A DNA stretch of 60,271 nt from Mesorhizobium sp. (GTDB lineage Bacteria > Pseudomonadota > Alphaproteobacteria > Rhizobiales > Rhizobiaceae): positions 1-60,271 of the forward strand of contig SAQR01000043.1 of the NCBI GenBank assembly GCA_004020365.1, given 5' to 3'. The notes under the pieces were generated by a model that did no database searches, was not told where the DNA came from, and saw nothing but the letters and a program-made list of their open reading frames with translations. Positions within the stretch are counted from its first letter, which is position 1. The number at the start of each line of letters is the position of its first letter. The translations under genes were made by a program, and so were the position numbers. This document shows positions 25,816 to 34,398 of the stretch, piece by piece.

Positions 25816-26475
25816 ATGACCCAATGGTCCGGCTATTTCGGCCTGATATTGCAGGGAGCGCTTGTTACCATCGAGCTGACGCTGATGGGGTCGGTGCTTG
25901 CCCTGATCATGGCCTTTCTCGCCGGGCTGGGGCGGCTGTCGCGTTTTTTCGCCATTCGGGCGCTGGCCACCGCCTATATCGAATTCTTCCGCGGTACCTC
26001 GATCTTCGTGCAGCTGTTCTGGGCCTATTTCGTGCTGCCGTTCATCGGCATTTCGCTGACGCCGCTGCAGGCCGGCGTGCTGGCGCTTGGCCTCAATGTC
26101 GGCGCCTATGGCGCGGAGGTGGTGCGCGGTGCCATCCAGTCGATCGGACGCGAACAGTACGAGGCCTGCATCGCGGTCAATCTCGGCCGCTGGCAAGCCA
26201 TGCGCCATGTCATCCTGCCGCAGGCGCTGCTGGTCATGCTGCCGACCTTCGGCAACAACGCCATCGAATTGCTCAAGGCCACTGCCGTCGTTTCGCTGAT
26301 TTCGCTCACCGACCTGACCTTCCAGGCCCAGGTCGTGCGCTCGCAGACCGGCAACACGCTGGTGCCGTTCACCACCATTCTCGTCATCTATTTTGCCCTT
26401 GCGCTGATCATTTCGTGGGGTGTGCGTTCGCTGGAACGCCGCATGGCGCGCGGCCTCGACGGGGTGCGCGTCTGA
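25816..26475 (+). CDS. ehuC: Ectoine/hydroxyectoine ABC transporter permease
   Basis: The 219-residue protein MTQWSGYFGLILQGALVTIELTLMG... has about five hydrophobic helices and the HisMQ-type permease signature: FFRGTSIFVQLF near residues 60-70 and the EAA loop ... EQYEACIAVNLGRWQAMRHVILPQAL (seen as EACIAVNLGRWQAM). It pairs with EhuD to form the inner-membrane channel. It ends 16 bases before ehuD starts, so the two are co-translated. A +1-shifted long frame over the gene is a shadow. Confidence 0.92.
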   Translation: MTQWSGYFGLILQGALVTIELTLMGSVLALIMAFLAGLGRLSRFFAIRALATAYIEFFRGTSIFVQLFWAYFVLPFIGISLTPLQAGVLALGLNVGAYGAEVVRGAIQSIGREQYEACIAVNLGRWQAMRHVILPQALLVMLPTFGNNAIELLKATAVVSLISLTDLTFQAQVVRSQTGNTLVPFTTILVIYFALALIISWGVRSLERRMARGLDGVRV

Positions 26476-26491
26476 TGGATCGGGCCTCGTA

Positions 26492-27151
26492 ATGGAGTGG
26501 GATTGGAATTTCGTCTGGGAGATCATGCCGACGCTGATCGAGGGCGTGAAGATCACCATCCTGGCGACACTGCTCGGCTCGGTCCTGGCCGCGATCGTCG
26601 GGCTGGCCATCGCGCTAGCGCGGCGCTCACCGAACAAGGGCTTGTCGCGCAGCATCGGCTTCCTCGCCGAGTTCATTCGCGGCACGCCGCTTTTGGTGCA
26701 GCTCTACTTCATCTTCTACGTGCTGCCGGATATCGGTATCCTGCTGCCGCCGCTGGTTGCGGGGGTCATCGGCCTCGGGCTGCACTACGGCACCTACACG
26801 GCCGAGGTCTATCGCGCCGGCATCGACAATGTGCCGCGCGGCCAGTGGGAAGCCGCCAAAGCCTGCAATCTCAACGCCAGGCAGACATGGACCCACATCA
26901 TCATGCCGCAGGCGATCCCGCCGATGATCCCGGCGCTTGCCAACTATTTTATCGCCATGTTCAAGGAGACGCCGCTGCTGTCGGCGATCACCGTGCTGGA
27001 ACTGATGAACCAGGCCAAGAGCGTCGCCAACACCTATTACCGCTATGTCGAGCCGATGACCTTGGTCGGCGCCTTCTTCCTCGTCATCAGCCTATTCTCG
27101 GTCGTGCTGCTGCGCTGGCTGGAACGCCGTTACGGGCGCATTGAGAGATGA
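26492..27151 (+). CDS. ehuD: Ectoine/hydroxyectoine ABC transporter permease
   Basis: The 219-residue protein MEWDWNFVWEIMPTLIEGVKITILATLLG... is a second HisMQ-type permease, with EFIRGTPLLVQLYF and the EAA segment QWEAAKACNLNARQTWTHIIMPQA (in parts). It completes EhuABCD. The start at 26492 follows homology; the open frame starts 72 bases earlier inside ehuC. It ends 55 bases before the eutA GTG start. Confidence 0.92.
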   Translation: MEWDWNFVWEIMPTLIEGVKITILATLLGSVLAAIVGLAIALARRSPNKGLSRSIGFLAEFIRGTPLLVQLYFIFYVLPDIGILLPPLVAGVIGLGLHYGTYTAEVYRAGIDNVPRGQWEAAKACNLNARQTWTHIIMPQAIPPMIPALANYFIAMFKETPLLSAITVLELMNQAKSVANTYYRYVEPMTLVGAFFLVISLFSVVLLRWLERRYGRIER

Positions 27152-27206
27152 CAGTGGTTCCTTCGATGCTTTCGCTAGAGTGCGGCCGGTTGGCAAGGAG
27201 AGCCTG

Positions 27207-27977
27207 GTGACCGCCGACATCCGCTTGCACCCGACACGGCCGGCGCTCGACGCGCGTCCGCTGGAGAAGCGTATCGGCCTGATCATCTTAGCCACCGACC
27301 ATACGACCGAACCGGATTTTCGCCGCATGGTGGCGAGCGACCGCACTGGCGTCTATGTCGCGCGCATTCCCTACGCCAATCCGACGACGCCGGACAATTT
27401 GCGCAAGATGCAGCCGTCGCTGACGGCGGGCGCGGCGCTCATCCTGCCCGATGAGCCGCTCGACGCAATCTGCTATTCCTGCACCTCCGCCTCCGTGGTC
27501 ATCGGCGATGCCGAGATCGAGGCGGCAGTGCAGGCGGCCAAGCCTGCCGTACCCGTGGTTACGCCGCCGATGGCAGGGGTACGCGGCTTGAAGGCGCTGG
27601 GCGCCAGGACGATCAGTATTCTTACGCCCTACACGGTCGAGACCAGTCGGCCGATGGCGGCCTATTTCGCGGCGCACGGTTTCGAGATCGCCAGCTTCAC
27701 CTGTCTCGGCTTCGAGGACGACCGCGAGATGGCGCGGATTGCGCCGGCCACGCTGGTCGACCTGGCACGCGAGGCGACCGATGCGCAGGCGGACGCGCTG
27801 TTCGTCTCCTGCACGGCGCTGCGGGCAGCACTTGCCGTGGTCGGCATGGAAGAGGCGATCGGCCGTCCGGTGGTGACCAGCAATCAGGCAACGGCCTGGA
27901 ACTGCCTGCGGCTGTGCGGCGACGAGGAGCCACGCGCCGAGTTCGGCCGTCTGATGACGCTGCCGTTGGGACAATGA
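27207..27977 (+). CDS. eutA: Asp/Glu racemase-like ectoine-utilisation protein EutA
   Basis: The 256-residue protein of the Asp/Glu/hydantoin racemase and arylmalonate decarboxylase fold has two cysteine motifs, ICYSCTSASVVIGD and LFVSCTALRA, that supply the paired catalytic cysteines, plus GVRGLKALGARTISILTPY. In hydroxyectoine breakdown EutA is proposed to act as a racemase in the branch that turns hydroxylated intermediates into the ectoine route. GTG 27207 is chosen because AAGGAG lies just upstream. The longer frame to 27141 overlaps ehuD. It overlaps eutB by the 4 bases ATGA. Confidence 0.88.
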   Translation: MTADIRLHPTRPALDARPLEKRIGLIILATDHTTEPDFRRMVASDRTGVYVARIPYANPTTPDNLRKMQPSLTAGAALILPDEPLDAICYSCTSASVVIGDAEIEAAVQAAKPAVPVVTPPMAGVRGLKALGARTISILTPYTVETSRPMAAYFAAHGFEIASFTCLGFEDDREMARIAPATLVDLAREATDAQADALFVSCTALRAALAVVGMEEAIGRPVVTSNQATAWNCLRLCGDEEPRAEFGRLMTLPLGQ

Positions 27978-28975
27978 TGCCGATGACACCTGCGCCTATC
28001 ACCCTCGCCGATATCCGCGCCGCCCGCGAGCGCATCGCCGGCAAGGTCGAGCGCACGCCGACCGTGCTTTCCCCGAATCTTTCTGGACACTTGGGGGTGC
28101 CTGTTTATCTGAAGCTCGAGCATCGGCAGACCACCGGCAGCTTCAAGTTGCGCGGCGCCTCGAACGCCATCGCTTCGCTGAACGCCGAGGAGAAGGCGCG
28201 CGGCGTGGTCGCCGCCTCGACCGGCAATCACGGCCGGGCGCTGGCTCATGCGGCAAAGCTCGAAGGCATGCGCGCGACGATCTGCATGTCGCGACTGGTG
28301 CCGCAGAACAAGCTCGATGAAATCCGCCGGCTCGGCGCCGAGATCCGCATCGTCGGCAACAGCCAGGACGATGCGCAGCAGGAAGTCGAACGGCTCGTAG
28401 CGGAAGCGGGACTGGTCATGCTGCCGCCCTTCGACCATCCCGATATCATCGCCGGGCAAGGCACGCTCGGGCTGGAAATCATCGAACAGGTTGCGGACGC
28501 TGCCCTGGTGCTGGTGCCGCTGTCCGGCGGCGGGCTGGCGGCGGGTGTCGCCGCTGCCGTGAAGGGCGTCAGCCCCGGCACGAAAGTCATCGGCGTTTCG
28601 ATGGCGCGGGGTGCGGCGATGAAGGCAAGCCTCGATGCCGGCCATCCGGTCTTGGTCGAGGAACTGCCGACGCTGGCGGATTCGCTCGGCGGCGGTATCG
28701 GCCTGGATAACCGGCTGACCTTCTCGATGTGCCGCGACCTGCTCGACGATGTTATCCTGCTCAGCGAGGACGAGATCGCCGCCGGCATCCGCCATGCCTA
28801 TGAACAGGAGCGCGAGATCGTCGAAGGCGCCGGCGCGATTTGCATCGCCGCCGTGCTTGCCGGCAAGGTCAGGGCGAGCGGCCCCACTGTGCTCATTCTG
28901 TCGGGCCGCAACATCGACATGACGCTGCACAGGAAAGTCGTTTGTGGCCAAGCTTTTGAGGAGAGCGCCGCATGA
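27974..28975 (+). CDS. eutB: Threonine dehydratase-like PLP enzyme EutB
   Basis: The 333-residue fold-type II PLP enzyme has YLKLEHRQTTGSFKLRGASNA, where the lysine of SFKLRG forms the Schiff base, the STGNHGRALA phosphate/asparagine loop, and VPLSGGGLAAG. It belongs to the threonine/serine dehydratase family. In ectoine loci EutB is thought to dehydrate the hydroxylated diaminobutyrate derivative from hydroxyectoine. It shares ATGA with eutA upstream and again with eutC downstream, so EutABC are tightly coupled. An alternative ATG lies one codon in. Confidence 0.9.
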   Translation: MMPMTPAPITLADIRAARERIAGKVERTPTVLSPNLSGHLGVPVYLKLEHRQTTGSFKLRGASNAIASLNAEEKARGVVAASTGNHGRALAHAAKLEGMRATICMSRLVPQNKLDEIRRLGAEIRIVGNSQDDAQQEVERLVAEAGLVMLPPFDHPDIIAGQGTLGLEIIEQVADAALVLVPLSGGGLAAGVAAAVKGVSPGTKVIGVSMARGAAMKASLDAGHPVLVEELPTLADSLGGGIGLDNRLTFSMCRDLLDDVILLSEDEIAAGIRHAYEQEREIVEGAGAICIAAVLAGKVRASGPTVLILSGRNIDMTLHRKVVCGQAFEESAA

Positions 28976-29964
28976 GCCGGATGACGATACTCACCGAAAC
29001 CGAACTGCGCGCGATCGTGAAGCTCGATCGCGATGCCGTCGCCTGCGTCGAGAACGCGTTCCGAGCGCTTGCCACCTTGCCGGTGGCGATGCCGCCGATC
29101 CTGCGGCTCGACATTCCCGAGCATCGCGGCGAGGTCGACGTCAAGACCGCCTATGTGCCTGGCATCGACGGTTTTGCCATCAAGATCAGTCCCGGCTTCT
29201 TCGACAATCCGAAGCTCGGCCTGCCCAGCGTCAACGGCATGATGGTGCTGCTGTCTTCAACAACCGGACTGGTCGAGGCGCTGCTGCTCGACAATGGCTA
29301 TTTGACCGATATCCGCACGGCGGCGGCCGGAGCGGTCGCGGCGAAACATCTTTCGCGGCCGGACTCCTCGGTCGCGGCGATCTTCGGCGCCGGCGTCCAG
29401 GCCGGGCTGCAGCTCGAGGCGCTTATGCTGGTGCGGCCGATCGCCGAGGGGCGGATCTGGGCCAGGGATGCCGCCAAGGCCGAAGCCGCGGCGGATGCAT
29501 TGCGCGAAAGACTGGGCATCGTCGTGCGCGCCGAGCCCGATGCGGCCACGGCGGCGGCCGGCGCCGACATCATCGTCACCACGACGCCGTCGACCGAACC
29601 GCTGATCAAACCCGGCTTCATCTCCGCCGGCCAGCACATCACTGCGATGGGCTCGGACGCCGAGCACAAGAACGAGATCGCGCCGGCGATCCTGCGCATG
29701 GCCGATCTCTACGTCGCCGACAGCGCGAAGCAGACGCGGCTGCTGGGCGAATTGCATCATGCCATCGCGACGGGGGTGATGGCAGCCGATGCCGAGATCA
29801 CCGAGCTCGGCCAGATCATCGCCGGCGAAAGACATGGCCGCCGTTCGGACAGCGACATCACTATCGCCGACCTCACCGGTACCGGCGTGCAGGACACGGC
29901 GATCGCCACGCTTGCCCGCGACCGTGCGCGGGCGAAGAATGCCGGGACGATTTTCGAAAGCTGA
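28972..29964 (+). CDS. eutC: Ornithine cyclodeaminase-like protein EutC
   Basis: The 330-residue protein of the ornithine cyclodeaminase/mu-crystallin family has VDVKTAYVPGIDGFAIK, the active-region TDIRTAAAGAVAAKHL, and the NAD-binding motif AIFGAGVQAGLQLEAL followed by DIIVTTTPSTEPL and ITAMGSDAEHKNEI. In hydroxyectoine degradation it is proposed to act with EutA and EutB on the dehydrated intermediate. Its ATG overlaps the eutB TGA. It ends 39 bases before doeA. Confidence 0.9.
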   Translation: MSRMTILTETELRAIVKLDRDAVACVENAFRALATLPVAMPPILRLDIPEHRGEVDVKTAYVPGIDGFAIKISPGFFDNPKLGLPSVNGMMVLLSSTTGLVEALLLDNGYLTDIRTAAAGAVAAKHLSRPDSSVAAIFGAGVQAGLQLEALMLVRPIAEGRIWARDAAKAEAAADALRERLGIVVRAEPDAATAAAGADIIVTTTPSTEPLIKPGFISAGQHITAMGSDAEHKNEIAPAILRMADLYVADSAKQTRLLGELHHAIATGVMAADAEITELGQIIAGERHGRRSDSDITIADLTGTGVQDTAIATLARDRARAKNAGTIFES

Positions 29965-30003
29965 TACCGGCCGCAAAGGCCCAACAAACGAGGACAAAGA
30001 ACA

Positions 30004-31194
30004 ATGCAGCCGAATTTGAAATTCTCGCGCGGCGAATATGCGGATCGCCTCGCCAAGACCCGCAAGGCCATGGAATCCAAGGGCGTCGATCTGCTTGTTG
30101 TCAGCGATCCGTCCAATATGGCTTGGCTGACCGGCTATGATGGTTGGTCGTTCTACGTGCACCAGGCCGTCATCGTGCCGCCGTCGGGTGAACCGGTGTG
30201 GTATGGGCGCGGCCAGGACGCCAACGGCGCCAAGCGCACCGCCTATCTCGCGCACGACAACATCGTCGGCTATGCCGACCATTATGTGCAGTCGACCGAA
30301 CGCCACCCGATGGATTTTCTGTCGCAGGTGCTGGCCGATCGCGGCTGGGGCGAGCTCAGCATCGGTGTCGAGATGGACAATTACTGGTTCTCGGCCGCTG
30401 CCTTCGCTTCGCTGCAGAAACATCTGCCAAATGCCCGCTTCGTCGACGCTACGGCTCTCGTCAACTGGCAGCGAGCCGTGAAGAGCCCGACCGAGATCGA
30501 TTACATGCGCAAGGCCGCCCGCATTGTCGAAGCGATGCACCAGCGCATCGTCGACAAGATCGAAGTCGGCATGCGCAAATGCGATCTGGTCGCCGAGATC
30601 TATGATGCCGGCACCCGCGGCGTCGACGGGCCAGAGGGAAAGATTGGCGGCGACTATCCGGCGATCGTGCCGCTGCTGCCGTCGGGCGCCGATGCGTCGG
30701 CGCCGCATCTGACCTGGGACGACCGGCCGATGAAATCGGGCGAGGGCACCTTCTTCGAGATCGCCGGCTGCTACAACCGCTACCATTGTCCGCTTTCGCG
30801 GACCGTGTTCCTCGGTAGACCGACGCAGGAATTCCTCGATGCCGAAAAGGCGACGCTGGAAGGTATGGAGGCCGGGCTTGCGGCGGCAAAGCCTGGCAAT
30901 ACATGCGAAGACATCGCCAACGCCTTCTTCGCGGTGCTGAAGAAGTACGGCATCGTCAAGGACAACCGCACCGGCTATCCGATCGGGCTTTCCTATCCGC
31001 CGGATTGGGGCGAGCGCACGATGAGCCTGCGTCCCGGCGACCGCACCGAGCTGAAGCCAGGCATGACCTTCCATTTCATGACCGGCCTGTGGCTGGAGAC
31101 GATGGGGCTGGAGATCACCGAATCCATCCTGATCACCGAGACCGGCGTCGAGTGCCTGGCCAATGTGCCGCGCAAGCTGGTGGTGAAGAATTGA
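30004..31194 (+). CDS. doeA: Ectoine hydrolase
   Basis: The 396-residue M24-family protein MQPNLKFSRGEYADRLAKTRKAMESKG... has a creatinase-like N-terminal domain (residues ~10-160) and a pita-bread C-terminal domain (TEIDYMRKAARIVEAMHQRI, FFEIAGCYNRYHCPLSRTVFLG, FHFMTGLWLE). DoeA (EutD) opens the ring of ectoine to N-acetyl-L-2,4-diaminobutyrate, the inducer of EnuR and DoeX. Length and motifs fit the family. It is followed after 5 bases by doeB. The start at 30004 has a GAGGACAAAGAACA leader with a Shine-Dalgarno-like GAGG. Confidence 0.93.
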   Translation: MQPNLKFSRGEYADRLAKTRKAMESKGVDLLVVSDPSNMAWLTGYDGWSFYVHQAVIVPPSGEPVWYGRGQDANGAKRTAYLAHDNIVGYADHYVQSTERHPMDFLSQVLADRGWGELSIGVEMDNYWFSAAAFASLQKHLPNARFVDATALVNWQRAVKSPTEIDYMRKAARIVEAMHQRIVDKIEVGMRKCDLVAEIYDAGTRGVDGPEGKIGGDYPAIVPLLPSGADASAPHLTWDDRPMKSGEGTFFEIAGCYNRYHCPLSRTVFLGRPTQEFLDAEKATLEGMEAGLAAAKPGNTCEDIANAFFAVLKKYGIVKDNRTGYPIGLSYPPDWGERTMSLRPGDRTELKPGMTFHFMTGLWLETMGLEITESILITETGVECLANVPRKLVVKN

Positions 31195-31199
31195 GCCCG

Positions 31200-32201
31200 A
31201 TGTCCAGCCTTCGCCCATCGCCAATCACGCCGACCGTCGATTTCGACCGCGACGGTGTGCAGCACGGCTTCTTGCGCCTGCCCTACAGCCGCGACGACTC
31301 GGCCTGGGGATCGGTGATGATCCCGATCTGCGTGATCCGCAACGGCAGCGGGCCGAGTGCGTTGCTCACCGGCGGAAATCATGGCGACGAATATGAGGGG
31401 CCGCTGGCGCTCTACGATCTCGCCCGTACGCTCGATCCAAAGCAAGTCAGCGGCAGAATCATCATCGTCCCGGCGATGAATTATCCGGCGTTCCGTGCCG
31501 GCACCCGAACCTCGCCGATCGACAAGGGCAATCTCAACCGCAGCTTTCCCGGCCGGCCGGACGGCACGGTGACCGAGAAGATCGCCGATTACTTCCAGCG
31601 CGAACTTCTGCCACGCACCGACATCGCGCTCGATTTCCATTCCGGCGGCAAGACGCTCGACTTCGTGCCGTTCTGCGCCGCCCATATCCGCCCCGACAAG
31701 GAGTTGGAGGCGAAGGGCTTCGCCGCAGTGGAAGCGTTCTCGGCACCGTGGTCGATGAAGATGCTGGAGATCGATGCGGTCGGCATGTTCGACACTGCCG
31801 CCGAAGAGATGGGCAAGCTGTTCATCACCACTGAGCTTGGCGGCGGTGGGACTGCCCGCGCAGAGACGGTGCGAATCGCCCGTCGCGGCGTGCTCAATGT
31901 GCTGCGCTATGCCGGCATCGTCGCCGGTGCGGTCGAGATGCAGCCGACCCGCTGGCTGGACATGCCGTCGGGCGATTGCTTCTCGTTCGCCGAGGACGAC
32001 GGGATGATCGAAACGATGATCGATCTCGGCGAGCCTGTCGAAGAGGGCCAGGTCCTGGCGCGCATCCACTCCATTGGCCGCACCGGTGCCGCACCTCAGG
32101 AGATCAGGGCAAGGATGGGCGGCATGCTGGCAGCGCGGCATTTCCCCGGATTGGTCAAGGCGGGTGACTGCACCGCAGTGGTCGCCGTGCTCGTCGATTG
32201 A
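31200..32201 (+). CDS. doeB: N-alpha-acetyl-L-2,4-diaminobutyrate deacetylase
   Basis: The 333-residue succinylglutamate desuccinylase/aspartoacylase-type zinc enzyme has GGNHGDEYEG (His and Glu zinc ligands), GTRTSPIDKGNLNRSFPG with the substrate-binding Arg, and the third ligand His in ALDFHSGGKTLD. It removes the acetyl group to give L-2,4-diaminobutyrate, the substrate of DoeD. The ATG at 31200 follows the doeA stop by 5 bases. It closes the rightward ectoine operon, and a hairpin follows at 32240. Confidence 0.93.
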   Translation: MSSLRPSPITPTVDFDRDGVQHGFLRLPYSRDDSAWGSVMIPICVIRNGSGPSALLTGGNHGDEYEGPLALYDLARTLDPKQVSGRIIIVPAMNYPAFRAGTRTSPIDKGNLNRSFPGRPDGTVTEKIADYFQRELLPRTDIALDFHSGGKTLDFVPFCAAHIRPDKELEAKGFAAVEAFSAPWSMKMLEIDAVGMFDTAAEEMGKLFITTELGGGGTARAETVRIARRGVLNVLRYAGIVAGAVEMQPTRWLDMPSGDCFSFAEDDGMIETMIDLGEPVEEGQVLARIHSIGRTGAAPQEIRARMGGMLAARHFPGLVKAGDCTAVVAVLVD

Positions 32202-32239
32202 AGGCAAGGCAGTCGCTTCAGGTCGACGCCTCAATCGGA

Positions 32240-32267
32240 GGCCCGCGCCTCTGGAGGAGCGCGGGCC
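32240..32267 (+). terminator. Hairpin after the ectoine operon
   Basis: GGCCCGCGC (32240-32248) and GCGCGGGCC (32259-32267) form a perfect 9-base stem with a 10-base loop, 38 bases after the doeB stop. No T-run follows, so it is a probable but not classic terminator. A very similar stem occurs at 38111. Confidence 0.65.
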
Positions 32268-32620
32268 GACCGGGTTCCCGGTCCAGCAGCCAATATCCGG
32301 GAGATACTCGCTGTCATGCTACAATCGTTAGTATGCGCTAATGTTCCTCAGAAAAATACCGCGCCCCGAGAGGCCGGAAGCAATGGCGCCTCGGTCCGAA
32401 GCGCGGGCTCTTCGGTGGACGCCTCGGTAATGGAGCCTATGTTCTCAATGCCGGCGAACCGCAGCATCGCCTGGCAACAGCACAGGTGGGATGAAATCAG
32501 TTCTCAGAAGCGTTCATCAACAACACTCAATGCCTGCTGCCCGACACCTGGTGCCGATGACTAAACAACCTCCGGCGGTGGTCCTGAAAAATACCGTGCA
32601 CGACGCCGAGGAGACCGAAT
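32268..32620 (+). other. Gap between doeB terminator and PKS operon
   Basis: The 353 bases contain no gene I can support; an 82-codon open frame (32316-32564) has no ribosome binding site and no recognisable sequence. The only structure is the 11-base GAAAAATACCG occurring at 32351 and again at 32586, the second just before the PKS Shine-Dalgarno GAGGAGA. The PKS promoter must lie here. Confidence 0.55.
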
Positions 32621-33688
32621 ATGCCGGCCAAAGCGTATATTAACCGGATCGCGACAGCGGTGCCGGAGCACGAGGTTCATCAATTCTACCTGCGTTTCGC
32701 GGCCTCCATGCTTGCAGCCGATCGCCGAAGAATTTTCGAACGCATGGTTGACGTTGCCGGCATCGAGCACCGCTATTCCTGCTTTGCACCTGCCGGCGAC
32801 CCCGAAGGACCATCAGCAGATCTGGCCGGGAGGTTCGTCCGGGGCGCCTTTCCTGGGACGGCCGAGAGAATGGCAATGTTCTGTCATGCCGCACCTGTTC
32901 TGGCGCAAAAAGCCGTCGACCGATTGGAGCTTGGTGGCGGCGCTTCCCGCATCAGCCATCTCATCGTCACCACCTGCACCGGTTTTTCAGCACCGGGCAT
33001 CGACCTGGAGCTGATTGCGCGATGCGGCCTGCCGGACAGGGTCGAACGCACGATGATCGGTTTCATGGGCTGCTACGCGGCGATCAACGGCCTCAAGCTT
33101 GCCCGCCACATCGTCCGCTCCGAGCCGCAGGCCAGGGTGCTGCTGGTCAATATCGAACTCTGCACGATGCATCTGCGCGAAACCAGCGAACTGGAAAAGC
33201 TGCTGTCGTTCTGCCTTTGGGGCGATGGCTGTGCGGCTGCGCTCGTCACCGCCGAGCCGCACGGCATCGAGCTCGAAAGCTTTTACGCCATCGTGGCGGA
33301 CGAGCGGCGGGATCTGATGAGCTGGAGCATTAGTGACCACGGCTTCGAGATGGTTCTTTCCGGCCAGGTCCCGGCGGCAATCCATGATGCGTTGCAGAGC
33401 AATCACGACGCCATCCTCGGCGATCGGCCGACCGAGGCGATCGACCTCTGGGCCGTGCACCCGGGGGGACGTTCGGTGCTCGACGCCGTCGAACGGGCCC
33501 TGAAACTCGCGCCCACCGCGCTGGAGCCATCGCGCGAGGTGTTGCGCCGATATGGAAACATGTCGTCGGCGACCGTCATGTTCGTGATGAAAGAGATGTT
33601 GAAGGCGCCACCAGGAATGCTCGGCTGCGGCATGTCGTTCGGACCCGGGCTGGCGGCCGAAACCATGCTTTTCCGAACGGTGTCATGA
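32621..33688 (+). CDS. Type III polyketide synthase (chalcone synthase-like)
   Basis: The 355-residue ketosynthase MPAKAYINRIATAVPEHEVHQFY... has the complete catalytic triad: Cys151 in GFMGCYAAING, His280 in WAVHPGG and Asn313 in YGNMSSATVMFV. The C-terminal GMSFGPGLAAETMLF is the family's GFGPG-type motif. It condenses a CoA starter with malonyl-CoA to a pyrone, resorcinol or phloroglucinol-type product in the cytoplasm. It begins a three-gene operon with 4-base overlaps, and a GAGGAGA Shine-Dalgarno precedes the ATG. The starter and ring type cannot be read from the sequence. Confidence 0.95.
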   Translation: MPAKAYINRIATAVPEHEVHQFYLRFAASMLAADRRRIFERMVDVAGIEHRYSCFAPAGDPEGPSADLAGRFVRGAFPGTAERMAMFCHAAPVLAQKAVDRLELGGGASRISHLIVTTCTGFSAPGIDLELIARCGLPDRVERTMIGFMGCYAAINGLKLARHIVRSEPQARVLLVNIELCTMHLRETSELEKLLSFCLWGDGCAAALVTAEPHGIELESFYAIVADERRDLMSWSISDHGFEMVLSGQVPAAIHDALQSNHDAILGDRPTEAIDLWAVHPGGRSVLDAVERALKLAPTALEPSREVLRRYGNMSSATVMFVMKEMLKAPPGMLGCGMSFGPGLAAETMLFRTVS

Positions 33689-34398
33689 GCAGCCTGGAGC
33701 ACCGCCGGCTAGCGCCGGAAATCCTCGACGGACTTGCGGCCGACGATTTTCGAGCGCTTGCGGCGCGGCGCGACCTCCGTCGCATCAACGCGCTGATGTT
33801 TCAGGCCAGGATCATGGCGTCGCTGCTCAGGAAATTTGTGCCAGGGCCGCCGCGCCGGATTCTGGAGATCGGCGCCGGCGATGGCTCCTTCATGCTGGCG
33901 GTGGCGCGGCGCATGGCCGGGCATTGGCCCGGGGTCGAACTGGTAATGCTCGACCGCGTCGACCTCATCACCGCGCAGTTGCGTGGTGATTTCGACAGGC
34001 TGGGATGGACCGTCGAAGGCGTCACCGCCGATGTCTTCGACTGGGCGAGAAAGAATGAGGGCACGCGGTTCGACGCGATCACCGTCAATCTGTTTCTGCA
34101 TCATTTCGACGATGGCAAGCTCGTGCGTCTGTTTTCGCTGATGGCGCCGAAGGCCCCGCTGCTGTTGGCGACAGAGCCGTTGCGGACCAAACTGGCATTG
34201 GCCGCGACCCGCCTTCTCCCGGCAATCGGCGCCAATGACGTCACACGAAACGACGCGGCTCAAAGTGTGCGTGCCGGCTTTCGCGGCAACGAGCTTTCCG
34301 GTCTCTGGCTCGCGGCAAACGGCAAACCGGTCGAGGAACGGCGCGCCGGCCTTTTTTCCCACATCTTCGTCGGCGCCAGCGCCGGTCATGACCCATGA
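33685..34398 (+). CDS. SAM-dependent methyltransferase of the PKS operon
   Basis: The 237-residue protein has the SAM-binding block RRILEIGAGDGSFMLAVARR (residues ~52-71), VELVMLDRVD and the post-motif FDAITVNLFLHHFDDGKLVRLF. The type resembles UbiE/class I small-molecule methyltransferases. It starts at the ATGA overlapping the PKS stop. In operons of this shape the methyltransferase tailors the phenolic or quinone ring made by the PKS; this role is inferred from the operon. Confidence 0.88.
   Translation: MSSLEHRRLAPEILDGLAADDFRALAARRDLRRINALMFQARIMASLLRKFVPGPPRRILEIGAGDGSFMLAVARRMAGHWPGVELVMLDRVDLITAQLRGDFDRLGWTVEGVTADVFDWARKNEGTRFDAITVNLFLHHFDDGKLVRLFSLMAPKAPLLLATEPLRTKLALAATRLLPAIGANDVTRNDAAQSVRAGFRGNELSGLWLAANGKPVEERRAGLFSHIFVGASAGHDP

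Noticed and set aside
29257-31224. 655-codon minus-strand frame over eutC and doeA
   Set aside because: Antisense to well-supported genes; composition is typical of a shadow frame.
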